Assembly (NCBI RefSeq): GCF_007004735.1
Contig: NZ_ML660182.1
Coordinates: 552,130-616,129 of the forward strand
Direction of reading: 5' to 3'
Source of the DNA: Salinigranum halophilum
Lineage (GTDB): Archaea > Halobacteriota > Halobacteria > Halobacteriales > Haloferacaceae
Length of the DNA stretch: 64,000 nt
The position numbers and the translations under genes were made by a program. Shown here piece by piece: positions 41,198 through 49,106 of the stretch. Positions within the stretch are counted from its first letter, which is position 1, and every line of letters begins with the position of its first letter. The notes under the pieces are model-generated. The model did not search any database and was not told the origin of the DNA. It saw only the letters and a program-made list of their open reading frames with translations.

Positions 41198-41482
41198 TCA
41201 CCGGCTCACCGTCCCCCGTGAGACGGCCAGCCGTGACCGGGCCACGGTGACCCCGACGAGGAGCGCGAGCCACGTGGCGAGCCAGACGAACGCCCAGACG
41301 AACACGAGCGCCGTCGTCGAGAGCAACGGGAGGACGCTCACCACCGCGAGCACCACCGAGTACCCGACGGCGAGGCTGACGATGGCGACGCCGAGACTGA
41401 CCACGCCACAGGTCGCCTGGCCGAGGCGTCCGACCGGTGACCACTCCTCCGCCGGACACTGTGCCGAGTTGCGCCAAGCCAT
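41198..41482 (-). CDS. Small two-helix membrane protein
   Basis: A 94-residue protein with a short polar N-terminus (MAWRNSAQCPAEEW) and two hydrophobic helices at about 24-52 and 56-80, ending with a basic tail. I know no family for it. It is divergent from the HAD hydrolase with an 88-base gap. Composition and the clean start at 41482 support a real gene; longer readings of the frame run into the divergent promoter. Confidence 0.65.
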   Translation of the reverse strand: MAWRNSAQCPAEEWSPVGRLGQATCGVVSLGVAIVSLAVGYSVVLAVVSVLPLLSTTALVFVWAFVWLATWLALLVGVTVARSRLAVSRGTVSR

Positions 41483-41570
41483 GTGTTGTGATAACACGCC
41501 TCGAATCTTAACCGTTCCCCCGGTTGCGTCAGCCGACAGCCTGAATTTCCCTGCCTCCTCCACCTCGAGT

Positions 41571-42356
41571 ATGCTCAACGGGGTCATCCTCGACGTCGAC
41601 GGGACTGTCGTGCGCGGCGACGAAGCCTTACCGGGCGCGCGTGCGGGGCTCGACCTGCTCGAAGAGCGGGGACTGCGTCGGCTGTTCGTCTCGAACAACC
41701 CGACGAAGCCCGCCGCCGCGTACGAGGAGCGCTTCGCCCGCGCGGGCTTCGACGTCGCCGCCGAGGAGATCGTCACCGCCGCGACGGTCACCACCGCGTA
41801 CCTCGACAGACACCACGCCGGGGCGGACCACTTCGTCGTCGGCGAGGACGGCCTGCGGGACATCCTCTCGGCGGCGGGCGTCTCCGTCACGGCAGACCCG
41901 GCGGAGGCGACAGTCCTCGTGGCCTCTATCGACCGCGCCTTCGACTACGAAACGCTCTGTACGGCGATGCGCGTCCTCGCGGACGACTCGGTCGCGTTCG
42001 TCGGCACCGACCCCGACATGATTATCCCGGCCGCGGAGGGCGACATCCCCGGCTCCGGTGCGGTCATCCACGCCATCGCCGGTGTCGCCGGCCGCGACCC
42101 CGATATCGTCCTCGGAAAGCCCTCCGCGCCCGCCAGAGAACTCGTCGAGGCGCGCCTCGGGGTCGACCCCCGCGAGTGTCTGGTCGTCGGCGACCGCCTC
42201 GACACCGACATCGCCTTCGGCGCCGCAGCGGGGATGACGACGGCGCTCGTCCGGACCGGCGTCACCGACGACGCGACGCTCGCGACGTCGGACGTCGAAC
42301 CCGACTACGTCCTCGATTCGCTCGCCGACCTCGACGCGGTCGACGCGCTGTCCTGA
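41571..42356 (+). CDS. HAD-IIA family hydrolase (NagD-like phosphatase)
   Basis: A 261-residue phosphatase of the HAD-IIA subfamily. Motif I is ILDVDGTVVRGDE (Asp8, Asp10), motif II is FVSNNPTKPA, motif III Lys is in LGKPSAPA, and motif IV is VVGDRLDTDIAFGAAAGM. The C2 cap lies between motifs II and III. Members dephosphorylate sugar phosphates, nucleotides, 4-nitrophenyl phosphate or phosphoglycolate; the substrate here is open. It is a single gene on the plus strand. Confidence 0.92.
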   Translation: MLNGVILDVDGTVVRGDEALPGARAGLDLLEERGLRRLFVSNNPTKPAAAYEERFARAGFDVAAEEIVTAATVTTAYLDRHHAGADHFVVGEDGLRDILSAAGVSVTADPAEATVLVASIDRAFDYETLCTAMRVLADDSVAFVGTDPDMIIPAAEGDIPGSGAVIHAIAGVAGRDPDIVLGKPSAPARELVEARLGVDPRECLVVGDRLDTDIAFGAAAGMTTALVRTGVTDDATLATSDVEPDYVLDSLADLDAVDALS

Positions 42357-42423
42357 CCGGTGGTCGACCCGACGGAGCCGACCGACACGGAGAGACGCCC
42401 GTGTGTGAGCGTCTGACGAAGAG

Positions 42424-42430
42424 TTAAATA
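42424..42430 (+). promoter_or_regulatory. TATA box of the 46-residue protein
   Basis: TTAAATA is centred 27 bases before the ATG at 42454. Confidence 0.6.
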
Positions 42431-42453
42431 CGTGTGGTGTGCTATCGAGGTAC

Positions 42454-42594
42454 ATGGACGAACCGGCCGAAGCACCGACCAGCCCGTACGTGTTCCGCGA
42501 GGAGCACGAAGCGCCCCCGTCGCACGACCCCGAGGAGCGAGAGGTCGTCATCGTCGACGGCCGGGCGATGAGCTACCGGGTGTACCGACGCTAG
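42454..42594 (+). CDS. 46-residue acidic protein of unknown function
   Basis: A short gene missed by usual length limits. The product starts MDEPAEAPTSPYVFREEHEA and ends REVVIVDGRAMSYRVYRR; it is acidic in the first part and basic at the end. A well-placed TATA box, no competing ORF, and haloarchaea-like codon use support it. The 'VVIVDGRAMSYRVYRR' end looks like a conserved short beta element. I know no family name for it. It is alone between the HAD hydrolase and OsmC genes. Confidence 0.6.
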   Translation: MDEPAEAPTSPYVFREEHEAPPSHDPEEREVVIVDGRAMSYRVYRR

Positions 42595-42693
42595 TCTTCT
42601 CCGCCGGCCCGTCGCGGTGAGCCGCCGCTCCTGGCGTCAGAAACAAGAGAGAGTGGCCGCGTCGCCGTCGCCGTTGCCGTCGTCGGCTCGCGT

Positions 42694-43101
42694 CTAGCCC
42701 TGGATGTCCGCGCCGCCGTGGACCGTGATCTCCGCGGCGAGGTCATCGCGGAGCGCGGTGTGGACGTGACAGATGCCCTCCGCGCGCTCGGTGATGTCCG
42801 CGAGTGTCTCGTCGTCGAGGTCCGCCTCGACGTAGATGTCGAACCGGATGGCCGAGAGGTCGTCGCCGTCGTCGAGGTCGGCCTCCGCGTCGATCTGGAC
42901 CTTGCCGAGGTCGTCGTGACCGACCTGCTGGGCCCCGACGCGGAACGCCGGCAGGAAGCAGGCCGCGTAGTCCGCGACGAGTACCTCGTTCGGGTTCGGA
43001 CCGGTCTCGTTGGTCGCGTCGATGTCGAGGGTGTAGTCGCCGACCTGGCTCTTCGTGGCGAAGCCGTCCGTGCTGAGCGTGTGCGTCTGGATATCTCCCA
43101 T
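42694..43101 (-). CDS. OsmC-family protein, member 1
   Basis: A 135-residue OsmC/Ohr-fold protein. The two conserved cysteines are in DYAACFLPAFR and GICHVHTAL. OsmC proteins form dimers that reduce organic hydroperoxides through this Cys pair. The ATG at 43101 is chosen; the upstream extension is unlike the family. It lies 81 bases downstream of a second OsmC gene on the same strand, but the two differ strongly in sequence. DDLGKVQIDAEADLDDGDDL is an unusually acidic surface strand. Confidence 0.9.
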   Translation of the reverse strand: MGDIQTHTLSTDGFATKSQVGDYTLDIDATNETGPNPNEVLVADYAACFLPAFRVGAQQVGHDDLGKVQIDAEADLDDGDDLSAIRFDIYVEADLDDETLADITERAEGICHVHTALRDDLAAEITVHGGADIQG

Positions 43102-43182
43102 GGCATCGTAACCAGCGGACCGGACCGGCTTAAAAACTGATGACTCGGGCCGCCGCCGTGGCCGACTCCGAGCCCACCTCAC

Positions 43183-43602
43183 TCAGACCAGCGTCGCGTC
43201 GAGTGAGATCTCCGCCCCGGCGAGTACCCGCGACACGGGGCAGTTCTCCTTTGCGCCCTCGGCGTACTCCATGAACGTCGCCTCGTCGATACCGGGTACC
43301 GACGCCTCGACGACGAGTTCGATGGTGTCGATGGTGAGTGTCTCCATGTCGAGGTGGACGTTCGCTGTCGCGTCGACCCGCTCCGGCTCGTGGCCGTCGG
43401 ATGCGAGGTCGTTCGACAGCGCCATCGCGTAACAGCCCGCGTGGGCGGCCGCGATGAGTTCCTCGGGGTTCGTTCCCTCGCCGTCTTCGAACCGCGAGAG
43501 GAACGAGTACGACCCCTCGTAGGCGCCGCTGCCGAGCGACAGCTGTCCCTCGCCGTTCTTCAGGTCCCCTTGCCACGTCGCGTCAGAGCTTCGAGTTGGC
43601 AT
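43183..43602 (-). CDS. OsmC-family peroxiredoxin, member 2
   Basis: A 139-residue OsmC protein. The conserved active-site segments are HAGCYAMALS and KENCPVSRVLAG, which supply the two redox cysteines. GEGTNPEELIAAAHAGC is the classic OsmC signature. It probably detoxifies organic hydroperoxides with thiol reductants. The start at 43602 begins MPTRSSDATWQGDLKNGEG, matching OsmC. Adjacent to the first OsmC gene on the same strand, so both may respond to oxidative stress. Confidence 0.93.
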   Translation of the reverse strand: MPTRSSDATWQGDLKNGEGQLSLGSGAYEGSYSFLSRFEDGEGTNPEELIAAAHAGCYAMALSNDLASDGHEPERVDATANVHLDMETLTIDTIELVVEASVPGIDEATFMEYAEGAKENCPVSRVLAGAEISLDATLV

Positions 43603-43715
43603 ACGAGTAACACGTCTCCTCGGAGCGGCATAAATACTCACCCGCCGCTCGGCCGCGCACCCGCTGGGCTGCCACGAGAGTTAGGTGCGACGAGTCCTCC
43701 GAACCGGACGGGGAG

Positions 43716-44375
43716 ATGACCGGCGACGCTTCCGACGGGCGCGACCCGCCCGAGACGCCCGAGACGTCCGACACGCCAGACACGTACGACGACCCCGTGG
43801 CCCAGACGCTTCTCGACGGGAGCGAGTTCCACCGCCGGCGGCTGGCCGTCGGCATCACCCGACTCTCACAGCGGCACAAACTGTTCGCGTTCGGTGCCGT
43901 CGCCGGGTCGCTCGCGCTGTGTCTCCCCATCGGTGCGACGCTTCCCGCAGCGGTCCGCGACGGCTTCCTCGGGGGCGCGCCGCTCGCTGCGACACCCGCC
44001 ATCCTCGTCGTCGGCCTCTTCGGCCTCGGTGCGGAACTCGCGGCGGGTCTCGCCGTCGCTGCCGTCTCGGTTCGCGCGCGCCAGCGGACGCTGACCGAGC
44101 GTGAAGCGCTCCACCTCGTCGCCGTCGACAACGTCGCCACCATGGCCGGACTCGGCGTCGGAACGCTCGCCGTCCTCGCCACACTCTGTGGTTTCGCCGT
44201 CGGATACGGCGGTGTCGACCTAGTCCAGACGTTCGCCTCACCGGACAACGGTGTCACGGGGCCGTACACCGCCCCCGCCCTCCCGCTGCCGTCCGTCGGC
44301 ACGGTCGGTGTCGCCGCGCTCGTCGTCGGTGGCCTCCTCACACTCCTCGGGGCCACGGTCGAGGCAGACGCGTAG
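43716..44375 (+). CDS. Membrane protein of unknown function
   Basis: A 219-residue protein with an acidic/Thr/Pro-rich N-terminus (PPETPETSDTPDTYDDP) and about four to five hydrophobic helices from residue 55 on (LFAFGAVAGSLALCLPIGA and later ones). I do not recognise the family. GGGGAG just before the ATG at 43716 is a possible ribosome site. It is convergent with the SRPBCC gene. Confidence 0.75.
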   Translation: MTGDASDGRDPPETPETSDTPDTYDDPVAQTLLDGSEFHRRRLAVGITRLSQRHKLFAFGAVAGSLALCLPIGATLPAAVRDGFLGGAPLAATPAILVVGLFGLGAELAAGLAVAAVSVRARQRTLTEREALHLVAVDNVATMAGLGVGTLAVLATLCGFAVGYGGVDLVQTFASPDNGVTGPYTAPALPLPSVGTVGVAALVVGGLLTLLGATVEADA

Positions 44376-44415
44376 CCGCGAGTCGACGTCGGCACGGCGG
44401 CGGCCCCGTCCCGTC

Positions 44416-44850
44416 TCACGTCGCCTCGAGCCCGTCACGCAGCCGAGCGAGTGTCTCGTCGAGTTCCCGCTCGTTGTACACCCGAACCACGGGACCGAAC
44501 AGCGTCGCCAGCGGGCCACCCGGGACGGTGAACGTCGCCTCGCAGGTGACGCGCGTCCCGCCGTCGACCTCCCGGAGCCGCCAGTCCATCTCGCCGTCGA
44601 TTCCCCCACGAAGCACGAACCCGAGTCGCCGCGGCGGGTCGTGGACGACGGCCTCGACCGTGCCGCGAAGCGGCACGCCGAACAGCCGATACGTGTACCC
44701 CGCGCGGTGGCCTCCCTCCGGGAGGCGCTCGACGTCGTGGACGGACGCGATGCTCGGCGAGATGCGTTCGTGGTTCGCCGGGGTGTCGAGGAAGGCGAAC
44801 ACCTCCTCGGGGGGTGCCGGCACCTGTGCTGTCGACGAGACGGTCACCAT
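44416..44850 (-). CDS. SRPBCC-family protein
   Basis: A 144-residue START/Bet v1-like lipid- or small-ligand-binding protein. The N-terminus VTVSSTAQVPAPPEEVFAFL and NHERISPSIASVHDVERL follow the polyketide cyclase/dehydrase pattern, and the helix at the end (VRVYNERELDETLARLRDGL) is the C-terminal alpha helix of the fold. I used the ATG at 44850; the frame extends upstream without homology. Ligand unknown. Confidence 0.85.
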   Translation of the reverse strand: MVTVSSTAQVPAPPEEVFAFLDTPANHERISPSIASVHDVERLPEGGHRAGYTYRLFGVPLRGTVEAVVHDPPRRLGFVLRGGIDGEMDWRLREVDGGTRVTCEATFTVPGGPLATLFGPVVRVYNERELDETLARLRDGLEAT

Positions 44851-44915
44851 CGTCTGTCGTAGGCGCTCGTCGGGTGAAAACGTGTGGTCGACGGGTGATT
44901 CCTGTGTCGCCGCGC

Positions 44916-45635
44916 TCAGAGTTCGAACGTCTCGTCGCCCGCGAGGACGTGCACCTCGGCGTCGCTCCCGGTGGCAGCCACCTCGGTGACGAACTCGTCG
45001 GTGTCGACTTCGATGGGCGGGAACGTGTCGTAATGCATCGGAAACGCGTGGTCGACGTCGAGCCAGTCGACGGCGATGGCTGCCTGCCACGGCCCCATGG
45101 TGAAGTGGTCTCCTATCGGAACGGCGGCGGCGTCGGGTTCGAGGTACGGGCCGATAATCTCGCGCATCTCCGTCATGAGGCCGGTGTCGCCGGCGTGGTA
45201 GAACGTCGTCGACTCCTCGTCGGACATCTGCGTCGGCTTCGTGTCCGAGACGACGAAGCCGGCAGGCATCCCCGCGGAGGTGCCGTAGGAGGTCTCGATG
45301 CCGTTCGAGTGGTCCGCGCGGTGCATCGTCACGTAGGCGTCGCCGCACTCGACGGTCCCGCCGAGGTTCATCCCCATCCCGCCGACGGCGTCGTACTCGC
45401 CGAACTCGTCGCGGCAGTACTCGACCAGTTCGGGCGTCGCGACGAGCGTCGTTCCCTCGTAGCGGTCGACGTCGCCGATGTGGTCGGCGTGGCCGTGTGT
45501 CAAGAGGACGTAGTCGGGGTCGAGTTCCTCCGGGTCCGTGTCGGTGTGTGGGTTGTCGAAGAACGGGTCGATGAGCAGCGACGTGTCGTCGACCTGTACG
45601 TGCCAGCAGGAGTGTCCGTGCCAGGTGAGTTCCAT
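44916..45635 (-). CDS. UPF0173 metal-dependent hydrolase (metallo-beta-lactamase fold)
   Basis: A 239-residue hydrolase with [10 protein letters not shown] at the N-terminus and the metal motif [11 protein letters not shown]. Further ligands are in [16 protein letters not shown] and FPMHYDTFP. This set matches UPF0173/UlaG-like hydrolases. The substrate is unknown. It is divergent from the thiolase gene with a 130-base gap. Confidence 0.93.
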   Translation of the reverse strand: MELTWHGHSCWHVQVDDTSLLIDPFFDNPHTDTDPEELDPDYVLLTHGHADHIGDVDRYEGTTLVATPELVEYCRDEFGEYDAVGGMGMNLGGTVECGDAYVTMHRADHSNGIETSYGTSAGMPAGFVVSDTKPTQMSDEESTTFYHAGDTGLMTEMREIIGPYLEPDAAAVPIGDHFTMGPWQAAIAVDWLDVDHAFPMHYDTFPPIEVDTDEFVTEVAATGSDAEVHVLAGDETFEL

Positions 45636-45765
45636 GTGCGCCCAGGAGTTGTGTCGAGAGCTACATAAATGGTGCCGCGGCGGCAGGACGGCACCGACGG
45701 CCCTGCCGCCGCGCCGTCGGTGGTCGCGGGGAGAATTTTTTACCCGGGGTGCACGATGAGAGACG

Positions 45766-46947
45766 ATGCCAGAGCCACGACTCGCCGCCGTCGGACTCTC
45801 CGAACTCGGTCGGACAGACCTGCCCGGTCGAGACCTGTTCTCGGCCGCGCTCGCCGACGCGTTCGACGGCCTGCCCGACCCCGCCGAGGTCGTCGATGCG
45901 CTCTACCTCGGCAACCAGTCCGAACAGTACGAGAACCAGATCATGCAAGGGACGCTCATGGCCGAGTGGGCCGGTCTCCGGTACGTCCCGGCCGAGCGCG
46001 TCGAAGGCTGCGCCGCCGCGGGCGCACTCGCGCTCAAGAACGCCGTTCGCGACGTCCGCGCGGGCGTCCACGACGCCGTCCTCGCCTGCGGCGTCGAGAA
46101 GATGACCGCCGGCGGGACCGCGGGCGCGACGGACGCGCTCGCGGCGGCGTTCGACCGCGCGCTCGAGCAGCGGTCGGGGGTGACCGCTCCCGCACAGTAC
46201 GCGCTCCTCGCTCAGCGGTACCTCCACGACACCGAGGCGACCGAGGCGGACCTCGCGCGCATCGCGGTCAAGAACCACCGCAACGGCGCGCAGAACCCGG
46301 ACGCGATGTTCCAGCGGGAAATCGACGTCGACACCGTGCTGGAGTCGCCGGCGGTGGCCCGGCCGCTGAAGCTGTACGACTGCGCGCCCGTCACCGACGG
46401 TGCCGCCGTCGCGCTCGTCACGAGCGCCGACGTCGCCGACGATTTGGTCGCCCGCGACGAGCAGGTCCGCGTCGGCGGGTCGGCCGTGACCGCAAACAAC
46501 ATCGCCGTCGCCGAGCGGGACATGACGTTCGTCGAGGGCGCACACCGCGCGTCGACCAAGGCCTACGAGCAGGCCGACGTCGACGCCGCGGACGTCGACG
46601 TCGCGGAGGTTCACGACGCCTTCACCGTCTGTGAGGCGCTGCTCTCGGAGGCCGTCGGCTTCGCGCCGCGGGGCCGGGGCGTCGAGTCCGCGCTCCCGCC
46701 CGCCGAACGGAGCGACGGCTGGACGGACGTCCACCTCAACACCAGCGGCGGCCTGAAGGCCCGCGGGCATCCCATCGGGGCGACCGGAATCGCCCAGGCC
46801 GCCGAGGCGTACGCCCAGTTGACTGGCCGCGCGGGTGACCGCCAGCGCGACGCCGACGTGGCCTTGCTGTTGAACGAGGGCGGCGTCGCCGACGCGGTCA
46901 CGGCCGTCCACGTGCTTCTCGGCCCCGACACGGAGGTGGCACGATGA
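45766..46947 (+). CDS. Thiolase-family acyltransferase
   Basis: A 393-residue archaeal-type thiolase (SCP2-thiolase-like). The nucleophilic Cys is in [17 protein letters not shown] carries the conserved His, and [14 protein letters not shown] near the C-terminus carries the second His. Archaeal thiolases condense two acetyl-CoA, or in other branches act on longer acyl-CoA. GAATTTTTTACCC at 45733-45745 is a suitable promoter. It overlaps the DUF35 gene by four bases; that partner is known to bridge thiolase and HMG-CoA synthase in archaea. HMG-CoA synthase is not adjacent here. Confidence 0.93.
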   Translation: MPEPRLAAVGLSELGRTDLPGRDLFSAALADAFDGLPDPAEVVDALYLGNQSEQYENQIMQGTLMAEWAGLRYVPAERVEGCAAAGALALKNAVRDVRAGVHDAVLACGVEKMTAGGTAGATDALAAAFDRALEQRSGVTAPAQYALLAQRYLHDTEATEADLARIAVKNHRNGAQNPDAMFQREIDVDTVLESPAVARPLKLYDCAPVTDGAAVALVTSADVADDLVARDEQVRVGGSAVTANNIAVAERDMTFVEGAHRASTKAYEQADVDAADVDVAEVHDAFTVCEALLSEAVGFAPRGRGVESALPPAERSDGWTDVHLNTSGGLKARGHPIGATGIAQAAEAYAQLTGRAGDRQRDADVALLLNEGGVADAVTAVHVLLGPDTEVAR

Positions 46948-47414
46948 GCGACGACCGTGACTGGACTGAAGAGAGCGGGCCGCTCGCCCGTGAGAACCTC
47001 GTCTCCGAGAGCCCGTTCACGCTTCCGGGCTTCTTCGACGCGCTCGAAGCGGGCCGCCTGCTCGCCGCCGAGTGCCGTGACTGCGAGGCGGTGTTGGTGC
47101 CGCCGCGCCCCGCCTGCTACGAGTGTGGGAGTCGCCGCGTCGCCGTCGCCGAGCAGTCGAAGACCGGGACCGTCTACTCGTACACCGAGGTCGGCCGGCC
47201 GCCGACGGCGTTCGAGGAACTGGCACCGCTGACGCTCGCCGTGGTCGAACTGGACTCCGGCGGCCGGCTCACGGGGCGCGTCGACGCCGGGTACGACGAC
47301 CTCGAGGTCGGGACGCCGGTGACGCTGACGACCAGAGCGCCCGACTTCGACGAGGAGGCGGTCCGCTCGTACGAGGCCGACTGGCCGGTCCACGTCTTCG
47401 AGCTTCGCGAGTGA
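46944..47414 (+). CDS. Zn-ribbon/OB-fold acyl-CoA-associated protein (DUF35)
   Basis: A 156-residue protein with an N-terminal helix, a rubredoxin-like zinc ribbon (Cys44, Cys47, Cys58, Cys61: ECRDCEAV ... ACYECGSR) and a C-terminal OB fold from about residue 70. DUF35 proteins bind thiolases and channel CoA intermediates. The four-base overlap with the thiolase gene makes a stable complex very likely. Confidence 0.93.
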   Translation: MSDDRDWTEESGPLARENLVSESPFTLPGFFDALEAGRLLAAECRDCEAVLVPPRPACYECGSRRVAVAEQSKTGTVYSYTEVGRPPTAFEELAPLTLAVVELDSGGRLTGRVDAGYDDLEVGTPVTLTTRAPDFDEEAVRSYEADWPVHVFELRE

Positions 47415-47497
47415 GCGGTGACACGCCACGGGCGAGTGCGGCGGACGGACCCGTCCGTTTCGGACTACGCGGCGCGGACCTCTCCCGAGCGCGCAAC

Positions 47498-47650
47498 GTG
47501 ACGAAGGCAGTGACGGTCGTCCCGGCTGGAACGGAGTCACACGAGCGCCTCGGCTCTCTCGGCGACGGACTGAAACCGGTGAAGGCGTTCGACGAACACG
47601 GCGACGGGGTGACGGTCGTCTTCGACGGCGACGAGGTCGTCACGTTCTGA
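47498..47650 (+). CDS. Possible 50-residue protein of unknown function
   Basis: The frame from a GTG at 47498 reads VTKAVTVVPAGTESHERLGS and continues with VKAFDEHGDGVTVVFDGDEV. It is acidic and beta-like, and its codon use resembles real haloarchaeal genes rather than a shadow frame. No ATG start and no clear TATA box are seen, so the start is uncertain; another GTG is four codons downstream. It follows the DUF35 gene by 83 bases on the same strand. Confidence 0.45.
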   Translation: MTKAVTVVPAGTESHERLGSLGDGLKPVKAFDEHGDGVTVVFDGDEVVTF

Positions 47651-47722
47651 CGGCGACTCGGGCCGCCGACTCCGGTCCGGATTTCTCCTTTCACAACTGC
47701 TTCCTCGTCTCGCACTGCACCG

Positions 47723-48460
47723 ATGAGCATGCGACACGTTCGATTCCGCGACCCTGCGGGTGCGGTCCGAACCGGTGAGTGGCTCGACGACGGCGTGGCG
47801 TTCGCCGACGACGAGTACGACCTGAGCGAGGTGGACGTCCTCCCCCCCTGTGAGCCGTCGAAGCTCGTCTGTATCGGTCGCAACTACGCCGACCACGCCG
47901 CCGAGATGGACAGCGACGTCCCCGACCGGCCGATGCTCTTCTTGAAGGGGCCGAACACCCTCGCTAGCCACGGCTCGACGGTGACGCTCCCGGCGGGCAA
48001 AGACCGCGTCGACCACGAGGCCGAACTCGGCGTCGTCATCGGCTCGCAGGCACGGAACGTCCCGGAAGAAGCGGCCATGGACCACGTCGCGGGCTTCACC
48101 TGTGTCAACGACCTCTCCAACCGCGACGACCAGCGTGAAGAGCAAAACTGGGTCCGCGGCAAGGCGTTCGACGGCGCTGCTCCCATCGGCCCCGTCGTCG
48201 CGGACCCCGAAGACGTCCCGGACGACGCCCGCGTGCAGGCGCGGGTCAACGGCGAAGTCCGCCAGGACGGGTCGCGCTCGCAACTCATCTTCTCGATTCC
48301 CGAACTCGTCGAGGAGATAACGAGCTATCTGACGCTCGAACCGGGCGACGTCATCTCGACCGGGACGCCGGAGGGCGTCGGGCCACTCTCGGACGGCGAC
48401 CGCGTCGAAATCGAAGTCGAGGGCGTCGGCACCCTCGAACACGATGTGCGGTTCCCCTGA
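47723..48460 (+). CDS. Fumarylacetoacetate hydrolase-family protein
   Basis: A 245-residue enzyme of the FAH fold. Metal ligands are in VDHEAELGVVIG (two Glu) and CVNDLSNRD (Asp). KLVCIGRNYADHAAEMDSD is the conserved entry segment, and GDVISTGTPEGVGPL is the C-terminal loop. Members hydrolyse or decarboxylate acylpyruvates, oxaloacetate or 2-hydroxymuconate-type acids. The exact substrate cannot be read. It stands alone on the plus strand. Confidence 0.93.
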   Translation: MSMRHVRFRDPAGAVRTGEWLDDGVAFADDEYDLSEVDVLPPCEPSKLVCIGRNYADHAAEMDSDVPDRPMLFLKGPNTLASHGSTVTLPAGKDRVDHEAELGVVIGSQARNVPEEAAMDHVAGFTCVNDLSNRDDQREEQNWVRGKAFDGAAPIGPVVADPEDVPDDARVQARVNGEVRQDGSRSQLIFSIPELVEEITSYLTLEPGDVISTGTPEGVGPLSDGDRVEIEVEGVGTLEHDVRFP

Positions 48461-48530
48461 TACGCCGGCCGCGTCGCGAGCCCGTCGCGGATGATAACCC
48501 ATAAGTTTAGGCTCGCCGAAAAATCTGACG

Positions 48531-49106
48531 ATGAGGCTATCGCGACGAGACGCGCTCGCCGCGCTTGCGGGGGTCACAGCTGCGGGTGGGGGCGTGGCCG
48601 TGGGTGCCCTCGGGACGCGTGATGCGCCTGTCGCCGGGCGTGCGGCGGGGACCGACGAGGACGAAGGACGGACGGACGACGAGGCCCTCTCGGTGCTCGT
48701 CGCAGCCGCGGAGGTACTCTACCCGTCCGCCGTCGAGGGACACCGAGCGTTCGTCGAGACGTACGTCGACGGACGGCGCCGTCGCGACCCGGACCACTAC
48801 GCGGGCGTCGTCTCGGCGGCCGCCGAACTCGACGCCGTCGCCCGTGACTGGCACGCCGCCGCCTTCGAGCGGCTCGCGCCCGAGACGCGCGACCGACTCC
48901 TCCGCGACCTCGGCGTGGACGTCGCCGACCCCGACCCCGGGGGGAACCTCTCGGACCGACTCCGCTTCTTCGTCGTGAACGACCTGCTGTACGCCTTCTA
49001 CACCTCGCCCGCCGGTGGCCGACTCGTCGGGACCGAGAACCCGACGGGCTACCCCGGCGGTCTGTCCTCGTATCAGCGCGGCCCGGAGGCGGTCGACGAT
49101 GGCTGA
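48531..49106 (+). CDS. Gluconate 2-dehydrogenase subunit 3-like Tat protein
   Basis: A 191-residue protein with a twin-arginine signal (LSRRDALAALAGVTAAGGG). The mature part matches the subunit 3 family of membrane-bound gluconate dehydrogenase and related GMC systems (ALSVLVAAAEVLYPSAVEGH, FVVNDLLYAFYTSPAGG, and GYPGG near the end). It escorts or stabilises the GMC flavoprotein outside the membrane. Its end overlaps the GMC gene by eight bases, so the two form an operon. No cytochrome subunit is seen nearby. Confidence 0.9.
   Translation: MRLSRRDALAALAGVTAAGGGVAVGALGTRDAPVAGRAAGTDEDEGRTDDEALSVLVAAAEVLYPSAVEGHRAFVETYVDGRRRRDPDHYAGVVSAAAELDAVARDWHAAAFERLAPETRDRLLRDLGVDVADPDPGGNLSDRLRFFVVNDLLYAFYTSPAGGRLVGTENPTGYPGGLSSYQRGPEAVDDG

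Noticed and set aside
43101-43183. The two OsmC genes as a recent tandem duplication
   Set aside because: Their sequences differ strongly apart from the Cys-site motifs, so an old divergence or independent acquisition is more likely than recent duplication.
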